64,000 nt of DNA from Eriocheir sinensis (GCF_024679095.1 NC_066535.1:1625672-1689671), one strand, 5' to 3'; counted from the stretch's first letter, positions 11,700 through 24,177 are shown. The notes: generated by a model not told the origin, from the sequence alone. Program-made: numbers and translations.

Positions 11700-12036
11700 T
11701 TTTGGTGGTAGTCATCTTCGGGTGGGGGGGGTCGATGGTCGGCCCAGGTTTTTTCCAGGTGGGGGTCAGCAGCCCAGCCCGTGGCGCAGGCAGCGAGTGT
11801 AGTGTGGCGCCATCTGCATGGGCTCATGCTGCCCCCTGAACTCGTTCTTGTTGATTCTGGACGGCTTCCTCTGATCCGGGTTGATGGGTGGTCTTCAGGA
11901 CAGCATGTGGGTAGTTTGGTTTTTTGCCACTCGGCGGCGAAAATCCGGAGTGGTAGTGTGGTGGTGCACGAACCGCGTCGTCCATCACGCGTTGAATGTG
12001 GGCCCAGTACGCTACCACCTACGCCACCGCCTACCC
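11700..12036 (-). mobile_element. tRNA-derived SINE, family B
   Basis: Read on the minus strand, the copy begins with a decayed tRNA-like head (GGCGGTGGCGTAGG) and continues into a body shared with 24533-24798. Shared blocks include GGCGAGTGTTTATAGTGGCGCC-like sequence, GGCTCATGCTGCCC, GGTTGATAGGTGGTCTTC-like sequence and ACAGCATGTGGGTAGTTT. The tRNA part is too decayed to name an isoacceptor. Confidence 0.7.
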
Positions 12037-12039
12037 TTG

Positions 12040-13005
12040 ATAGACCAGGTGTGCTCATAGAGAGTCCTATCTCGCCCCACGTGGAACCGATACGTCCCCC
12101 AGGAAGCGACAGCCTCCCCAGGCATTATGGACCCCGGGTTGGTGTGGACCAGGCTGTCAAAAGTTGGGTGTATTTTAGTAACGATAGAAAGTAGAAAAAA
12201 TCTTGAACTTCCTAGCTCATGCTCGTCGCTGCTTGCTGGGTAGGACAAGTAAATGATAACTATGACGTCATCTCTTTGTTGGGGAAGTATAGGGACTAGG
12301 TTGGGGGTTTTCCACAGTGGAGGGGCCAGGTTTAGGGTCAACGGGGATTGGAGATTGGGTTGGGGAACTGTTGTAGTGTCCTTTTCCTGGTATGAAGGTT
12401 ATTGCTGGTTTGAAGCCTTTCTCACCCTCATGACCGTTATCGCCCCGGTGAAGGGCGAGGATGGTGAGTAAAACCCGTCTCGTTGGCTCGATGTTGTATA
12501 TTCGGTCAAAACCTGTTAATACGGACATCATCAGCATTACAGAATCACGAATACGAACCCGTCACTGACATTACTCAAAGAGCAATAAATCATTGTTAAT
12601 CATTATTTAAATATTTCAATCCCACACTAAAATATGACAATGGCAAAATATCTATATCATTCACAAGGACACAATTATAACTACAGCTAAGACTACACTG
12701 TTCACTCACGTTTCTGGGTCTTCTGAGTATATTCGAGTATATTCTGGCTAGTTTACTCGCTCCTTGAGGCTCGAGGCGAGGACAACAGTGGGGCACTCTC
12801 TCCACCGCGACTTCACTTCTGCTACTCCCTTGCCTCCTACTCACAGCCCTGAGCGCCCCACCATACATGTTGATTCATCAAAAGTGCACGTGTGGGGATA
12901 CCGAAATGCTGACGTGACACACCTATTTTGTAAACATCGTGCAGCTATACCACCCCACAACCAAAGATCTCCGTCTCCATCTTCACTACCTCACTACCTA
13001 AACTT
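12040..13005. other. unassigned stretch
   Basis: No recognised gene or repeat; short open frames on both strands lack splice context and homology that I can recognise. Confidence 0.45.
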
Positions 13006-13007
13006 AC

Positions 13008-13440
13008 ACATTCCTTCCTTTTACCTCTTCACTTATCCGATCGGCTCCGATCGGCGATAACATTCCCCCCGTTGGGCGGTCCCATTCTCCCAAAGCATTA
13101 TAGCGGCAAGGTGCCAATTACAGAACACACATGCAATAACTGAAAAGAGAATAAAGCTCTCCCCATACGAGTATATGTTACGAATCGTGAGTGTTATATA
13201 ATAGTCAGGGTGGTATTTTCTACTCCATTTGTACTAATGTTTTGTATTGCATTACACTCTCGATTCGTAACATATACTCGTATGGGGAGAGCTGTATTCT
13301 CTTTTCAGTTATTGCATGTGTGTTCTGTACTCGGCACCTTGCCGCTATAATGCTTTGGGAGAATGGGACCGCCCAACAGGAGGAGTGTTATTGCCGATCG
13401 GAGCCGATCGGATAAGTGAAGAAGTAAAAGGAAGGAATGT
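13008..13440. mobile_element. 433-bp foldback (MITE-like) element
   Basis: Near-perfect inverted arms 13008-13195 and 13253-13440 (about 188 bp each) enclose a 57-bp spacer. Termini are ACATTCCTTCC/GGAAGGAATGT. Each arm also contains CCGATCGGCTCCGATCGG, itself a double palindrome. The arms differ at only a few sites, so the element is young or kept similar by conversion. No coding capacity and no clear target-site duplication were found. Confidence 0.85.
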
Positions 13441-13444
13441 TTAT

Positions 13445-14160
13445 TATTATACTATGTCATGATCAGACAATTCATTGTTTTCTCAGACTTTATTGTGTTC
13501 CGAGACCTTCCAAGAAACAGAGCTTAGTGACTGGCCTTATTAGCACCTTATGAGCCGTCCTTACTGCAGTGTCACTGACAGCCTCCATCACTCTTTTTCT
13601 CTTTCACTTTCATTTCTTACTGTACACTCTCCACAAAAAAGTTATCGAGTGCTTTAAGCACCATGCATTCTGAGATACACGGACGAAAATTTTTGAGACA
13701 CCTCACCCTGTGTAGAACGGGTGGTAGCCCTGTGTACACATGCTCTGTGTGAAGGAGTGAATTGCCAATGACTCAGTATTACATGCGCACTAATCAGCCT
13801 TGTCGCTTGATCTCGATGAAATTAATATCGTCACAAAGGTGTTTTTTCGTCTGTAGATTTACGTCATTCTGGTACTAATTTAGTACCAACGAGTGAATAA
13901 AATAATTTTGTAACCCATTCCGCTTCAGAACTATCAGTCAGTTTAAATGTTGTGGGTGACGTCACAGTCCTATTCAAGTGAGGGAATGACAATTTCAGGT
14001 GGTAGTTTAAGAGTATATTTGGCAGTAAATGTATATGAAATTAAAATGTCTACCAAAATTAGTAGTAAATCACATACTGCGAGAGCTTGGTTAAGTATAC
14101 GTTATATCAGAGGGAGGTATTTATTTAATAATTTGTGTATGCACCCCCTGCGAACATTAC
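13445..14160. other. unassigned stretch
   Basis: AT-rich DNA with no supported feature between the foldback element and the CR1 LINE. Confidence 0.45.
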
Positions 14161-14216
14161 ACTGTTAAGTCTCCTTCGAGGCGTGTCACTAGTGGTGTCC
14201 GTCTCTACCACGGAGG

Positions 14217-15330
14217 CTATAAGGAAGAAGGTCCGATACCACAAGTGAGTGATTTTTTATTATTTACATAGCTAAAAAATTCTTTAGGATTAGATTTACT
14301 CGTTTCCGCTATATATCCTTCAAGATTTTTCTTGCTTCGTTTTATTAATTTCTTGGTTTCGCGGCGAATTCTGTCCAACTCTAGTTTGTCAGCCTCACTC
14401 TGAGTTGATATGTATCTACTGTATACGCGTTTTTTTAAGAGAGAGGCTATTTTGAATTTCGTTATTCCGCCATTTGGGTTTCTTCTTAAACGTCTGTTAC
14501 GATAGGGTATGCTTATGCTTATGGCATTGTTCAATATTGTGGTGAAGGCCCCCCAAGATTTATCAATATCTGTTTCCGCCGAGATTTCAGTCCAGTCAGA
14601 ATTATTTAGAATTGATCGGAGTCTTACGAAATTCGCTCTCTGAAAATCAAGCAACTTTTCTTTACTAGGAGTTACTTTACTTTCATTCATTTTGATGCTG
14701 AATGTGATTGTTCGGTGATCGCTAGAACTAAAAATTGGACCAACATTTACTTCGTTAACTAGATCAGCTGTCGTTAAAAAGATAAGGTCAAGTATATTAT
14801 TTTCCCGAGTCGGTTCTTGAACGTGTTGATGTAAATCACTTTCTAGTAAATTTGTGTACAGGTCGAGCCCTGTATGACAGTTCAACGGTTCACCCCATCT
14901 TTTCACTGGCAAGTTAAAGTCCCAAACAATTACTGCCTCGCAACTGCTACTTGTTTCTAATAATAATTCACTTAATGCGTGGTCAATATCAAGAGTCTGC
15001 CTTGGCGGTCTGTAAACAAGTCCAATTACTATTTTACGCGATTTATTTTTAATTTCAATGAAGACCGTGTCTACATTGGTTATAATATCTGTTTTTCACG
15101 GATACTGGATGGAGAGAGTTGTGGATATAAAAGATAACGCCTCCACCCTGTCTGTTCTCTCTTTCATGACTAAAGATGGTATAACCCGGTAATCTATATT
15201 CCACAATGAAATCTCTATTTGAAGTGTCTATCAAAGATTCTGTGACTCCGATGATGTGATAATGATTTGTAGCTGCGAGGACTTCTAAGTCTTCAAATTT
15301 GTTACGTAGGCTACGAGCGTTTACATAGCA
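14217..15330 (-). pseudogene. CR1 ORF2: APE endonuclease C-terminal part and linker
   Basis: From about 15330 downwards the frames encode endonuclease blocks such as ITESLIDT and GGGVI. After breaks, the open frame 14912-14217 shows EPTRENNILDLIFLTT and FSSSDHRTI, the conserved distal APE motifs (SDH catalytic triplet present), then the Arg/Lys-rich linker and EFFSYVNNKK that precede the RT fingers. The enzyme would nick target DNA for target-primed reverse transcription. At least two frame breaks lie between 15330 and 14912. Confidence 0.8.
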
Positions 15331-15377
15331 AGCTTTAATGTGATTCGAGTCGGAGGTTTCGCGAGTTGAGTGCTCCC

Positions 15378-16605
15378 TTACGGTGGAGTTGCTGGTGTTC
15401 TCGCCTCCGCGTTTTTTGGCTTTCGAAGAGCCACTTGGTCACAGAGCAGCCTCCCGAAACGGGCTGCTCCAATAGGTTTTAAGTGGATGCCATCAGCAAG
15501 GAACAAGTCTGAATCGTAGTAAAAACTGTTCCACAAGTTAGCGAACTGGACGTTTTCTTTTGAACAAAGGGACTGAAGTCTGTTGTTTGTGCTGAAGGCC
15601 TTACTGTAAAAGCTAGATTCGGCACCGACCCTCGGGAGGATTCCTGAGATTATGATGTTACTGGCATCCGTTTTACGTTTATACTGCTTGATCATGCGGC
15701 GGTATTTATCAAACAGTTCCTCAGAACGGGTTGTCTTTACGTCATTTGTCCCCGCGTGAATGACAAAGAGGGTGTTTTGGTCGGCATTTCTCGTGACATC
15801 ATCGCACGCTGCGGTGATGTCGTCCAGTCTGGCACCTGGATAGCAGTAACGTTTTCTGCGGCCGTTTGATGAACAACCACAGAACTCAACCAGCTGGCCA
15901 CGCACCATGGAGTCCCCAAATAGGCGAGTCTCAAACTCACCCTCCATGGTGTCTGCCAGCACCTGGAACCTATTGAAGGTGGTGGGGGTCAGTAAATCCT
16001 TGGTTGCCTGCTTCGGTTTGGCTCCATTCCTTACAGGTTGGAACCCGACATCCTGTGAAGCAGGAAGAGAAGCGTTAAGTGGGGCAGGCTGGAAGTTGTC
16101 CTGTGAGGCAGGCTGGGAGTTAGCCTGTGAAGCAGGCTGGGGGTTAGCCTATGAGGCAGGCTGGGGGTCAGCCTGTAAGGCAGGCTGGCGGTTGTCCAGA
16201 GGCAGGCTGGGGGTTAGCGTGTGAGGCAGGCTGGGGGTTAGCCTGTGAGACAGGCTGGGGATTAGCCTGTGAGGCAGGCTGGGGGTTAGCCTGTGAGGCA
16301 GGCTGGGAGTCAACCTGTGAGGCAGGTAACACGTCCTCCCGTGAAGCAGGAGATTCGTCTGGAGAGGACACAGTCTCGGTGGAGGGCCTCTCTACCATCG
16401 ATGGTGGAGTCACTGCCACATTGCTTGCAACAAATTCCTGAAGGGCTTCGAATTTCTTTTCAAGATCATTATGTTTGGCCTTCCATTCAGTCACAGCCTT
16501 CTGAAGTTGTAATCTTTGAACGCAGAGGCGGCAAGTTTTACTCAGCTGGAAGTACTGAGCTGCAAATCGTCCGGGACAGACGTCACACTTAAAGTTCGAA
16601 GGCAT
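15378..16605 (-). pseudogene. CR1 ORF1: zinc finger, coiled coil, repeat linker, SGNH esterase
   Basis: The frame 16605-16168 begins with a C-x2-C ... C-x2-C zinc finger (CDVCPGRF ... CRLC), then a helix of about 40 residues, then tandem octapeptides of the type QPASQANP. These correspond to a 24-bp DNA repeat at about 16040-16330. A frame break inside that repeat leads to 15962-15378, an SGNH/GDSL hydrolase domain with GDS at residues 16-18, GTND at 71-74 and a DGIH block at 157-160, all catalytic motifs intact. CR1 ORF1 proteins with an esterase domain are established in the literature; the exact role in retrotransposition is not settled. Confidence 0.82.
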
Positions 16606-16676
16606 TGTTGGCCGCCCTTAGGCCTAAGGCCCTGTCCCCTATTAAGGGGTAAATCTTTTACCTACCTCTCTTAGCC

Positions 16677-17940
16677 GTTTCGGTGAAACTTTCTCAGTTG
16701 CGCTAGACATATCGAAAGTCTTCGATAGAGTCTGGCACAAGTCTTTGCTTTCTAAACTGCCCTCTTTCGGATTCTATCCCTCTCTCTGTTCCTTTATCTC
16801 CAGTTTCCTTTCCGGCCGTTCTATCTCTGCGGTGGTAGACGGTCACTGTTCTTCCCCTTAACCTATCAACAGTGGTGTTCCACAGGGCTCTGTCCTATCA
16901 CCCACTCTCTTCCTGTTATTCATCAATGATTTTCTTTCGATAACAAACTGTCCTGTCCACTCATACGCAGACGACTCTACTCTGCATTATTCAACTTCTT
17001 TCAAAAGAAGGCCAACCCAACAGGAAGTACACGACTCCAGACTAGAAGCTGCAGAACGCTTAACCTCAGACCTTGCTATCATTTCCGATTGGGGCAGAAG
17101 GAACCTTGTGTCCTTCAGTGCCTCAAAAACTCAATTTCTCCACCTATCAACTCGACACAATCTTCCAAACACCTATCCCCTATTCTTCGACAACACTCAG
17201 CTGTCACCTTCTTTCAACACTAAATATCCTCGGTCTATCCTTAACTTAAAATCTCAACTGGAAACTTCAAACCTCCTCTCTCGCTAAATCAGCTTCCTCG
17301 AGGTTGGGCGTTCTGTATCGTCTCCACCAGTTCTTCTCCCCCGCACAGTTGCTATCCATATACAGGGGCCTTGTCCGCCCTCGTATGGAGTATGCATCTC
17401 ACGTTTGGGGGGGGGGGGGGGGCTTCACTAACACAGCTCTTCTGGACAGAGTGGAATCTAAGGCTCATCGTCTCATCAGCTCTCCTCCTAATAATGATAG
17501 TCTTCTACCTCCAAAATTCCGTCGCGATGTTGCCTCTCTTTCTATCTTCTATCGCTATTTTCATGCTGACTGCTCTTCTGAGCTTGCTAACTGCATGCCT
17601 CCCCCCCCTCCCGCGGCCCCGCTGCACATGACTTTCTACTCATGCTCATCCCTATACTGTCCAAGCCCCTTATGCAAGAGTTAACCAGCATCTTCACTCT
17701 TTCATCCCTCACGCTGGTAAACTCTGGAACAATCTTCCTTCATCCGTATTTCCTCCTGCCTACGACTTGAACTCTTTCAAGAGGAGGGTATCAGGACACC
17801 TCTCATCCCGAAATTGACCTCTCTTTCGGCCACCTCTTTTGATTCTTTTTATATAGGAGCAGCGATTAGCGGGCTTTTTTTTTATTATTGTTTCCTTTTT
17901 TGTGTGCCTGTCTCCTTTCTTGTAAAAAAAAAAAAATCAG
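16677..17940 (+). mobile_element. LINE family L, 3' half (RT)
   Basis: Encodes RT from just before the palm: ALDISKVFDRVWH, GVPQGSVLSPTLF, HSYADDSTLHYS (catalytic YADD), then the thumb-like region and the tail [14 protein letters not shown]-homopolymer at 17407-17422 breaks the frame at the position where the related copy reads HVWGGSTHTALL. The 3' UTR ends in an A-run at 17926-17937. The 5' portion is missing at the junction with the CR1 at 16640-16677. Confidence 0.85.
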
Positions 17941-18059
17941 GACAGAAGTTTTTTCCAATTACGATTGTTCCGGATTTTTTTTTTCTATTCATTGTTAGTA
18001 TCAGTATCAGGAGTGCAACAAAAAAATCGACACTTTTGTTTAAGATTGCGAGCCTATTT

Positions 18060-18540
18060 TTATTATAATGGAACTTACAAAACAAACAGGAAAAAATCAT
18101 ATTTTGTTTTGTGTTACCACAGATCTCAATGAAGATAACGGTACCTCCCTTATAGATACCTTGGTTTCTACATATCTGCTGGGCCATAGTGATACGGTAA
18201 AGATGGACACATCAATCCGCCGTGCTGTCTGGCGATAAATGAGGTCTTCAATGTGAAGGATAATAATGGCTTTAAGCCGGTCTTGTGGGGTGTCCGCGGA
18301 GACTAACGTGAGTATGACTTACTGCGACCATCAAATCAACACAGAATCGAAACGAATCATATACAGTAATGGATTCAGATGAGTCATCATAATCATGGGT
18401 ACCAATCATTCCGAGGCGACTAGCCACGATCGAATCCTATCCACATCCATCGTGCCCAAGTGTTCGAGAACTTTTTGTTCAGAGTGTACATTCACTTTCT
18501 TCCCTACTTGTGGACATAATACCTGGCTGATTCACCTACT
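18060..18540. other. unassigned stretch
   Basis: No supported gene; may contain decayed LINE sequence before the CR1 tail that follows. Confidence 0.4.
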
Positions 18541-18544
18541 CCTC

Positions 18545-18745
18545 CTTGAGCCTTTAAAAATCGAATCAACCGTCATTTCATTGCATCAGGAGTAAATTGA
18601 GTACCGAAGTGCTTTCGTCTGCTCTGTGGGTACAAAGTGGCAGTCAAGCAGATCAAATCACCAGAGCGAGCAATCTCGCAATGAGCCAATAGTCTTTCTG
18701 TTGCCTGCATTTCCATGTTTCCATGTTCCCATGCTGTGTTCAGCC
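18545..18745 (+). mobile_element. CR1 3' terminus (family D-like)
   Basis: Matches the 3' end at 56170-56408: ATCGAATCAACCGTCATTTC, GGAGTAAA and GAGCCAATAG, then TTGCCTGCATTTCCATG. It ends in the octamer tail (TTTCCATG)n. Only the terminal part of the element remains. Confidence 0.72.
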
Positions 18746-18759
18746 ACTTCCTCCTCCCC

Positions 18760-19270
18760 CTGCCCCCCATGATGATTCCAGGTAGTGTCAAAAAAGTAAA
18801 AACAGTTTATAGTTTGCCTGAAAACCAATAAAAAAAATATACATACCGATCGAATGCATCATTATGTACCCTTATTTCACTGTCTCTGTGTATGATACTC
18901 ATTTTCGGGGCAGAACAAAAAATGTATGCACTGGAGCGAAAGAATCATACTCCTCACATGCAGAACACACTAGAGAAAGAGGACTTGTGGGCGGTGAAGG
19001 TTGGTGGTACTGCCCGGGTTCTCGTGCACAGGCGATAGATCTACCGCTTGTGACGATAATCACAAGGGACAGTGATCCAGGGTTAAACATCACTACTGTG
19101 CCTGTATTTGAGTAACCTCCCCATCCCTCTCCACCCCATCTAGTCATCAGGCGTCACCTGACCCGGCGTCTAAATTAATAGGGGATGGGCTGAGATTAAG
19201 TATTCGTTTTTTTTTTTATAAATATATTTTGCAACATGTATCTCTGATATATAACAGCCGTTAAGACTTA
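18760..19270. other. unassigned stretch
   Basis: No supported feature seen. Confidence 0.4.
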
Positions 19271-19274
19271 ATAA

Positions 19275-19516
<242 letters not shown>

Positions 19517-19709
19517 GGACAAGTAAACGAAAGAGATCAACCGAGATACATATACGCTGAAATAATTGACACCTTATGACTATATATGCGTGTGCACGGC
19601 ACACTTATGCACAATCTACACGAACAGAAGGCCCAGCAACTCCCGCCGCTTAGATACACATACATAGGCCGAGCTCTGTCTGACGGAGGTGATGGTGGAG
19701 TTCCCAGAT

Positions 19710-19885
19710 TGTTACATTCTACTTCTCATACTGTACGCGGCGTGGCGACGCATCACAGCCAGACAGTTCATCCCGTACCCGGTGAAGGCCAGGGATGAAC
19801 TAGTCCATCTAGGAAGCCCCAGAAGCCGCTTGAGGATGTCGTTATGACAGACCTTATGCCGGTTCATGGAGGCAGCCCTATATAA
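19710..19885 (-). mobile_element. LINE 3' coding fragment (weak)
   Basis: The minus-strand frame reads HKVCHNDILKRLLGLPRWTS. This resembles the C-terminal HYND-LRRLLGLPRW block of a group of arthropod LINE proteins. The fragment is short and ends in AT-rich DNA. Confidence 0.4.
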
Positions 19886-20227
19886 AATATAATATAATAA
19901 TAATATAATATAATGATTCGTCAATTACATTTTTCAAGAGAGCAGTTATAACGTCAAACCATCCGACGCCAAAGGTAGACTTTATCTGTCTACATAATTC
20001 CAAACCATCTCGGTCTTGACTCCATCACTTTGTCTCTGAACCATCTATAATCTTTAGTCATGTCCCGTGCCAAGCCAACAAGTCATATATAAAATTGTTA
20101 TCGGTAAATCTCCATTTTCTTAAATAACGTCCAGGAAAAACTGAAATGGGTAGCTAAACTATTTTATATTATAATATTACATCTAGTTTCTTATTTTAAC
20201 TATGATGATAGGCGCATTGGCGGACGT

Positions 20228-20280
20228 ATAGGGGGGGCGGGGAGGGGGCCCAGACCCCGGGCGCGCGGTTTGGGGGGCGC
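20228..20280. other. G-rich tract
   Basis: Runs of G7, G4 and G5 separated by one or two bases, then a GGGCCC-rich block. It could form a G-quadruplex; no gene is associated with it. Confidence 0.4.
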
Positions 20281-20440
20281 CAAAATTAGATACCAGAGAA
20301 TCGTCGCTTTCCATCATTTTCCTTTGCTTGACGCAATGCATGCACGCAAACCTTCAAGCCCCGTATAAAAAATGTGGTGAAAGTGAAGGTAATTTTGCTA
20401 CATTGTTGGCATATTTCATGATACAGACCATCTAATGGAC

Positions 20441-20803
20441 CGTATTGGCTATACAGGCAGCGCCACATGTGGCCACTCAACTCCAAGCTGTACTTTCCAT
20501 AGATTTAAAGTTATAAAATAGTGTGTCTGAAGCTGTCTCCGAGATACACGGCCATGGTGCCGCCATCTCTGCAAGCCGATGATTGCACACACTTCACTCC
20601 TACCCGATTTCAGTTTTTCTCCAGGTCTAATGGTAGTGTCAGGAAATCGAGAAGAGGTAATATGTGTGCGGTCGTTGGCTCAGAGCGGTGACAGCGGAGG
20701 CAGCCTCAGATGCACTCAAGAGCATTACTTGAATTCTATGGAAAGTACTGCTGTGACAGTTCAACGAGTGGCCACGCGTGGCGCTGCCTGTATAGCTAAT
20801 ACA
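20441..20803. repeat. imperfect inverted repeat with 225-bp loop
   Basis: The arms at about 20441-20508 and 20735-20803 share GCTATACAGGCAGCGCCAC, GTGGCCACTC and GTACTTTCCATAGA in inverted order, at roughly 80 to 85 percent identity. No coding sequence lies between them. Confidence 0.65.
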
Positions 20804-20961
20804 TTCCTAATAATTCTAATACTAATAATAATACTAATAATTCGTGTTACCACAACTGTAGGACATTATGGATTGGGTTATCTAGTAGCTTAAGACATGA
20901 TGGTGTTGGCTATATCGTACTATAAAACATGGTGGTGTATGCAATACAGTACTGTAAGACA

Positions 20962-21204
<243 letters not shown>

Positions 21205-21383
21205 CAACTCATATAGTCGCAGCTCTAAAAAGTCGCCGAAAAAAAAGTAAATGGTTGTATCTCAAATGTTCTTCGTCATTAGTAAATTCCAACGCATACA
21301 TAACATCGTCCAACCTTTCTACTTTGCATTCATACATAATATTTCACTATAAATACTTTGACAGTGTTAGCAGACATTGATAA

Positions 21384-21435
21384 CATCCCCAAACGCACTC
21401 AGCTTCGCTCGCGAAGCTGAGTGCGTTTGGGGATG
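21384..21435. repeat. perfect 25-bp palindrome
   Basis: Arms 21384-21408 and 21411-21435 are perfect complements around a 2-bp centre. The outer part, CATCCCCAAAC, reappears as GTTTGGGGATGG at 21944-21955, so the palindrome may mark one end of a short mobile element. Confidence 0.9.
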
Positions 21436-21529
21436 GGTATATTTACTGTAGAGACCACACACGTTGGAGGGAAAATCACCCTTTTTTTTAGGATTCTGAC
21501 CATTTACTTTATAATTTCGACCTGAAAAT

Positions 21530-21905
21530 CACACAAAATTGGAAGGCGGATCAATCTACGGCATGAAATCAGAACTACAACGGGACAGTTTGGCCGTAAA
21601 ATGGCCAATTTTGGCTCTTTTCGGCCATTTTCCGCCATTCCAACCACATACGCTAATATTTCAGCTTACAATTTTGTACCCGGGCACAAAATTAGGCGGT
21701 GGATCGATCTACGGCACCAAATCAGAGTTTCAACCGGACGTTTCCGCCACGAATGGTCATTTTCGGCTGTTTTCGGGCATTTTAGGCCTTTCTGACTGCA
21801 TACGCTCATATTTTGACTTGAATTTTCGTACCCAGGCACACAATTGGACGCCGGGTTGATCTGCGGCATCAAATCAGAGTTTCAACCAACAGTTTTTGCG
21901 AAAAT
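21530..21905. repeat. tandem repeat, about 152-bp unit, 2.4 copies
   Basis: Three starts near 21534, 21687 and 21838 share CACAAAATT, GGCGG, ATCTACGGCA and AAATCAGAGTTTCAACC. Copies are about 75 to 80 percent alike. Together with the preceding palindrome and the matching terminal motif they may form one nonautonomous element of about 575 bp. Confidence 0.75.
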
Positions 21906-21959
21906 CGACAATTTTTCGCCATTTTGAATTAGGGAAAAGGGGAGTTTGGGGATGGTCGG

Positions 21960-22560
21960 TCCCTACAGCTAAAGCGCCCTTCAAAGCTATGGGCACCTAT
22001 CCTGGTAGATTGAGAGCGTTATTTTTTCCTCGCGCGAACACTCGGCCAACTCCTCCACCCGCCTTCACTTGATCACATCTCACGCCGCCATCAATGCACC
22101 AATCTCATCAGCTGAGCGGCCTCTAGCGCCTGAGGACTACCTGGAGGTAAGTGTGTGGTTAATTTCAATCTGAGCATAGCAGTATGTCGTAAATCTTGAT
22201 GGCAACTTAATATTAAGAAAATCATGTTTTGCAGTGAATGCGCTGTGATTTCTAGAATAACTCGACTACAACAAGAAAAATTGCAAAAAAAGAAAAACTG
22301 TGGCGACTTTATGTGAGTTGCGATGTTCCTAGAAGGTGTATAGGTACCGTGTACCTACTTTTTCGCTCTGCTTTTCTCACTGCCTTTGAGGTCGTTCGTG
22401 TTCCACTAGCAGAGTTGTTGATTTTTTTTTTTTTTTTTTTTATTTATATCAGATTTTTTTTGGATTTAAATCAGATTTATTTTATTTAAATCGATTTTTA
22501 TGATTTTATGATAAAACAGTTGCCTGCGCTACTAATTGGCAAGGGCCAATCAAAAAAGTA
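21960..22560. other. unassigned stretch with T-rich block
   Basis: No gene seen. 22422-22510 holds a long T-run and repeated ATTTAAATC-type motifs, as in some hAT-derived sequences. Confidence 0.4.
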
Positions 22561-22565
22561 ATGAT

Positions 22566-22853
22566 GGAGGCATACGCTACAGCTGAGTGTGGCCGCAGTG
22601 CTCATCTCCGTGGCGCCGGCCCTTGACCATTGCATTTGTGGAAAGAGCCGATCACCCCAGGACAGGGTCAGCGTGACATCTGGGTTGCCACAGTTTGCTT
22701 TCCCCAGGTTTCCCCAGGTACCTATTCATCAACCAGCCCGAAAGGGAGAATGAAAAGCTGGGTGAGCGGCAAGCTGACTGCCCAGGTCGGGATTCGAACC
22801 CAGGGCCATGGGTTCGTAGCAAGGCACGCTAACCACTAGACCATATAGGCATA
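22566..22853 (-). mobile_element. tRNA-derived SINE, family C
   Basis: On the minus strand the head reads CCTATATGGTCTAGTGGTTA with B-box GGGTTCGAATCCC. The body contains CTGGGGAAACCTGGGGAAAG and the 3' segment GGTGATGAGCAC-like sequence, shared with 24178, 31175 and 38413. The tRNA fold is decayed. Confidence 0.75.
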
Positions 22854-22859
22854 AAAAAA

Positions 22860-23004
22860 ATACAAGGGGTGAGAAATTTGCTATATGAGGACAGAATTAA
22901 GTATCTAATGCAGCCGATGTCATTAAGATGAGAAAACAGTTACAACGAGCAAATGAACTGAAGTTGCTAACCCATGGCTGCCTCAGCCACTGCCTACCCT
23001 ACGT

Positions 23005-23099
<95 letters not shown>

Positions 23100-23585
23100 T
23101 ATCAGGAAAGAGGTCGACAGGTCCCTCAGCACAGCTAGTAGGCTATTACTAAAATTACAGGTCACGGCGTAGATGGGAAACTCTTGAACTGAATCAGGGC
23201 GTGGCTTAGAGGTAGGAAGCTGAGAGTGCAAATCAATGATGAAAAACTTGAATGGGGCTGTTTTACGAGTGGAGTCCCACAGGGGTCAGTACTACGTCTA
23301 CTGTTTTTTTCATCAGTTACATCAATAAGCTGGACACAGGCATTAGTAGTGTTCAGGATGAGCTAGACAGACAATGATTGGGCATTGAAGTGGCAGATGG
23401 AATTCAGTGTCGGAAAGTGTAGTATTCTGAGTGTAGGAATAAACCCTCACACAATTATGACTTAATTAAATGACACTCCTCTAAGCAAATCTAGGTGTGA
23501 GAGGGACTTAGGAATCTTAGTGGGCATTGACCTCCTTTCTAGGGCCCAATGCATTCAGGCTAAGAATCTTGCAAACAGGGAACTG
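22860..23585 (+). mobile_element. CR1 family A, left part of a split copy
   Basis: 22860-22930 and 23100-23585 carry degraded family A coding sequence (GVPQGSVLRP-like block near 23275, LDTGI, then WQMEFSVGKCSILS-like sequence). A (TA)n array lies between them. The copy stops at 23585 and continues at 30045 after a large insertion. Confidence 0.75.
23008..23097. repeat. (TA)n microsatellite
   Basis: About 90 bp of TA inside the decayed CR1 copy. Confidence 0.97.
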
Positions 23586-23940
23586 TAGTCCAGGAATTTT
23601 AGGCCAAAATTGGTCAATCGACCTAACAAATTGGCAGGAAGGCGAGACTTGGTACACTTGTAAAGTGAACCCTTCTGATTAACATATTAAAAGTCCCACT
23701 AAATATAAATTGTGCACAAGCCGCCATCTTGGAAAATGGCGGCCGATTTTCGTTTTTTTTTAAATAACTTTACAACCGTGTAAAATACCAAAATTTTTCA
23801 TGAGAGGCAATATCATTCTTCATATAAATACAAACATTTCATGTTTCGAAGATTCTTTTGTACGATCATAAATAAAAGCGTTATGCAAAATTTTGAAAAA
23901 AATATCATTTTTCCAAATCAATGCGAACACGACTTTCAAA

Positions 23941-24107
<167 letters not shown>

Positions 24108-24177
24108 CTCCTCTTCTTCTTTTCCTCCTCTTTTTCTCTTCCTTCTCTTCCTCTTTTTTCTCCTCTCTGACCTGACT

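Larger units (their letters stand above)
14165..16640 (-). mobile_element. CR1-type LINE, family B, 5' half
   Basis: A minus-strand element with ORF1 (16605 down to 15378) and the first part of ORF2 (about 15330 down to 14217). It breaks off before the RT palm, where sequence unlike the element begins around 14165. The order zinc-finger/esterase ORF1 then APE endonuclease-RT ORF2 is that of the CR1 clade. Frameshifts in both ORFs make it defective. Confidence 0.85.
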
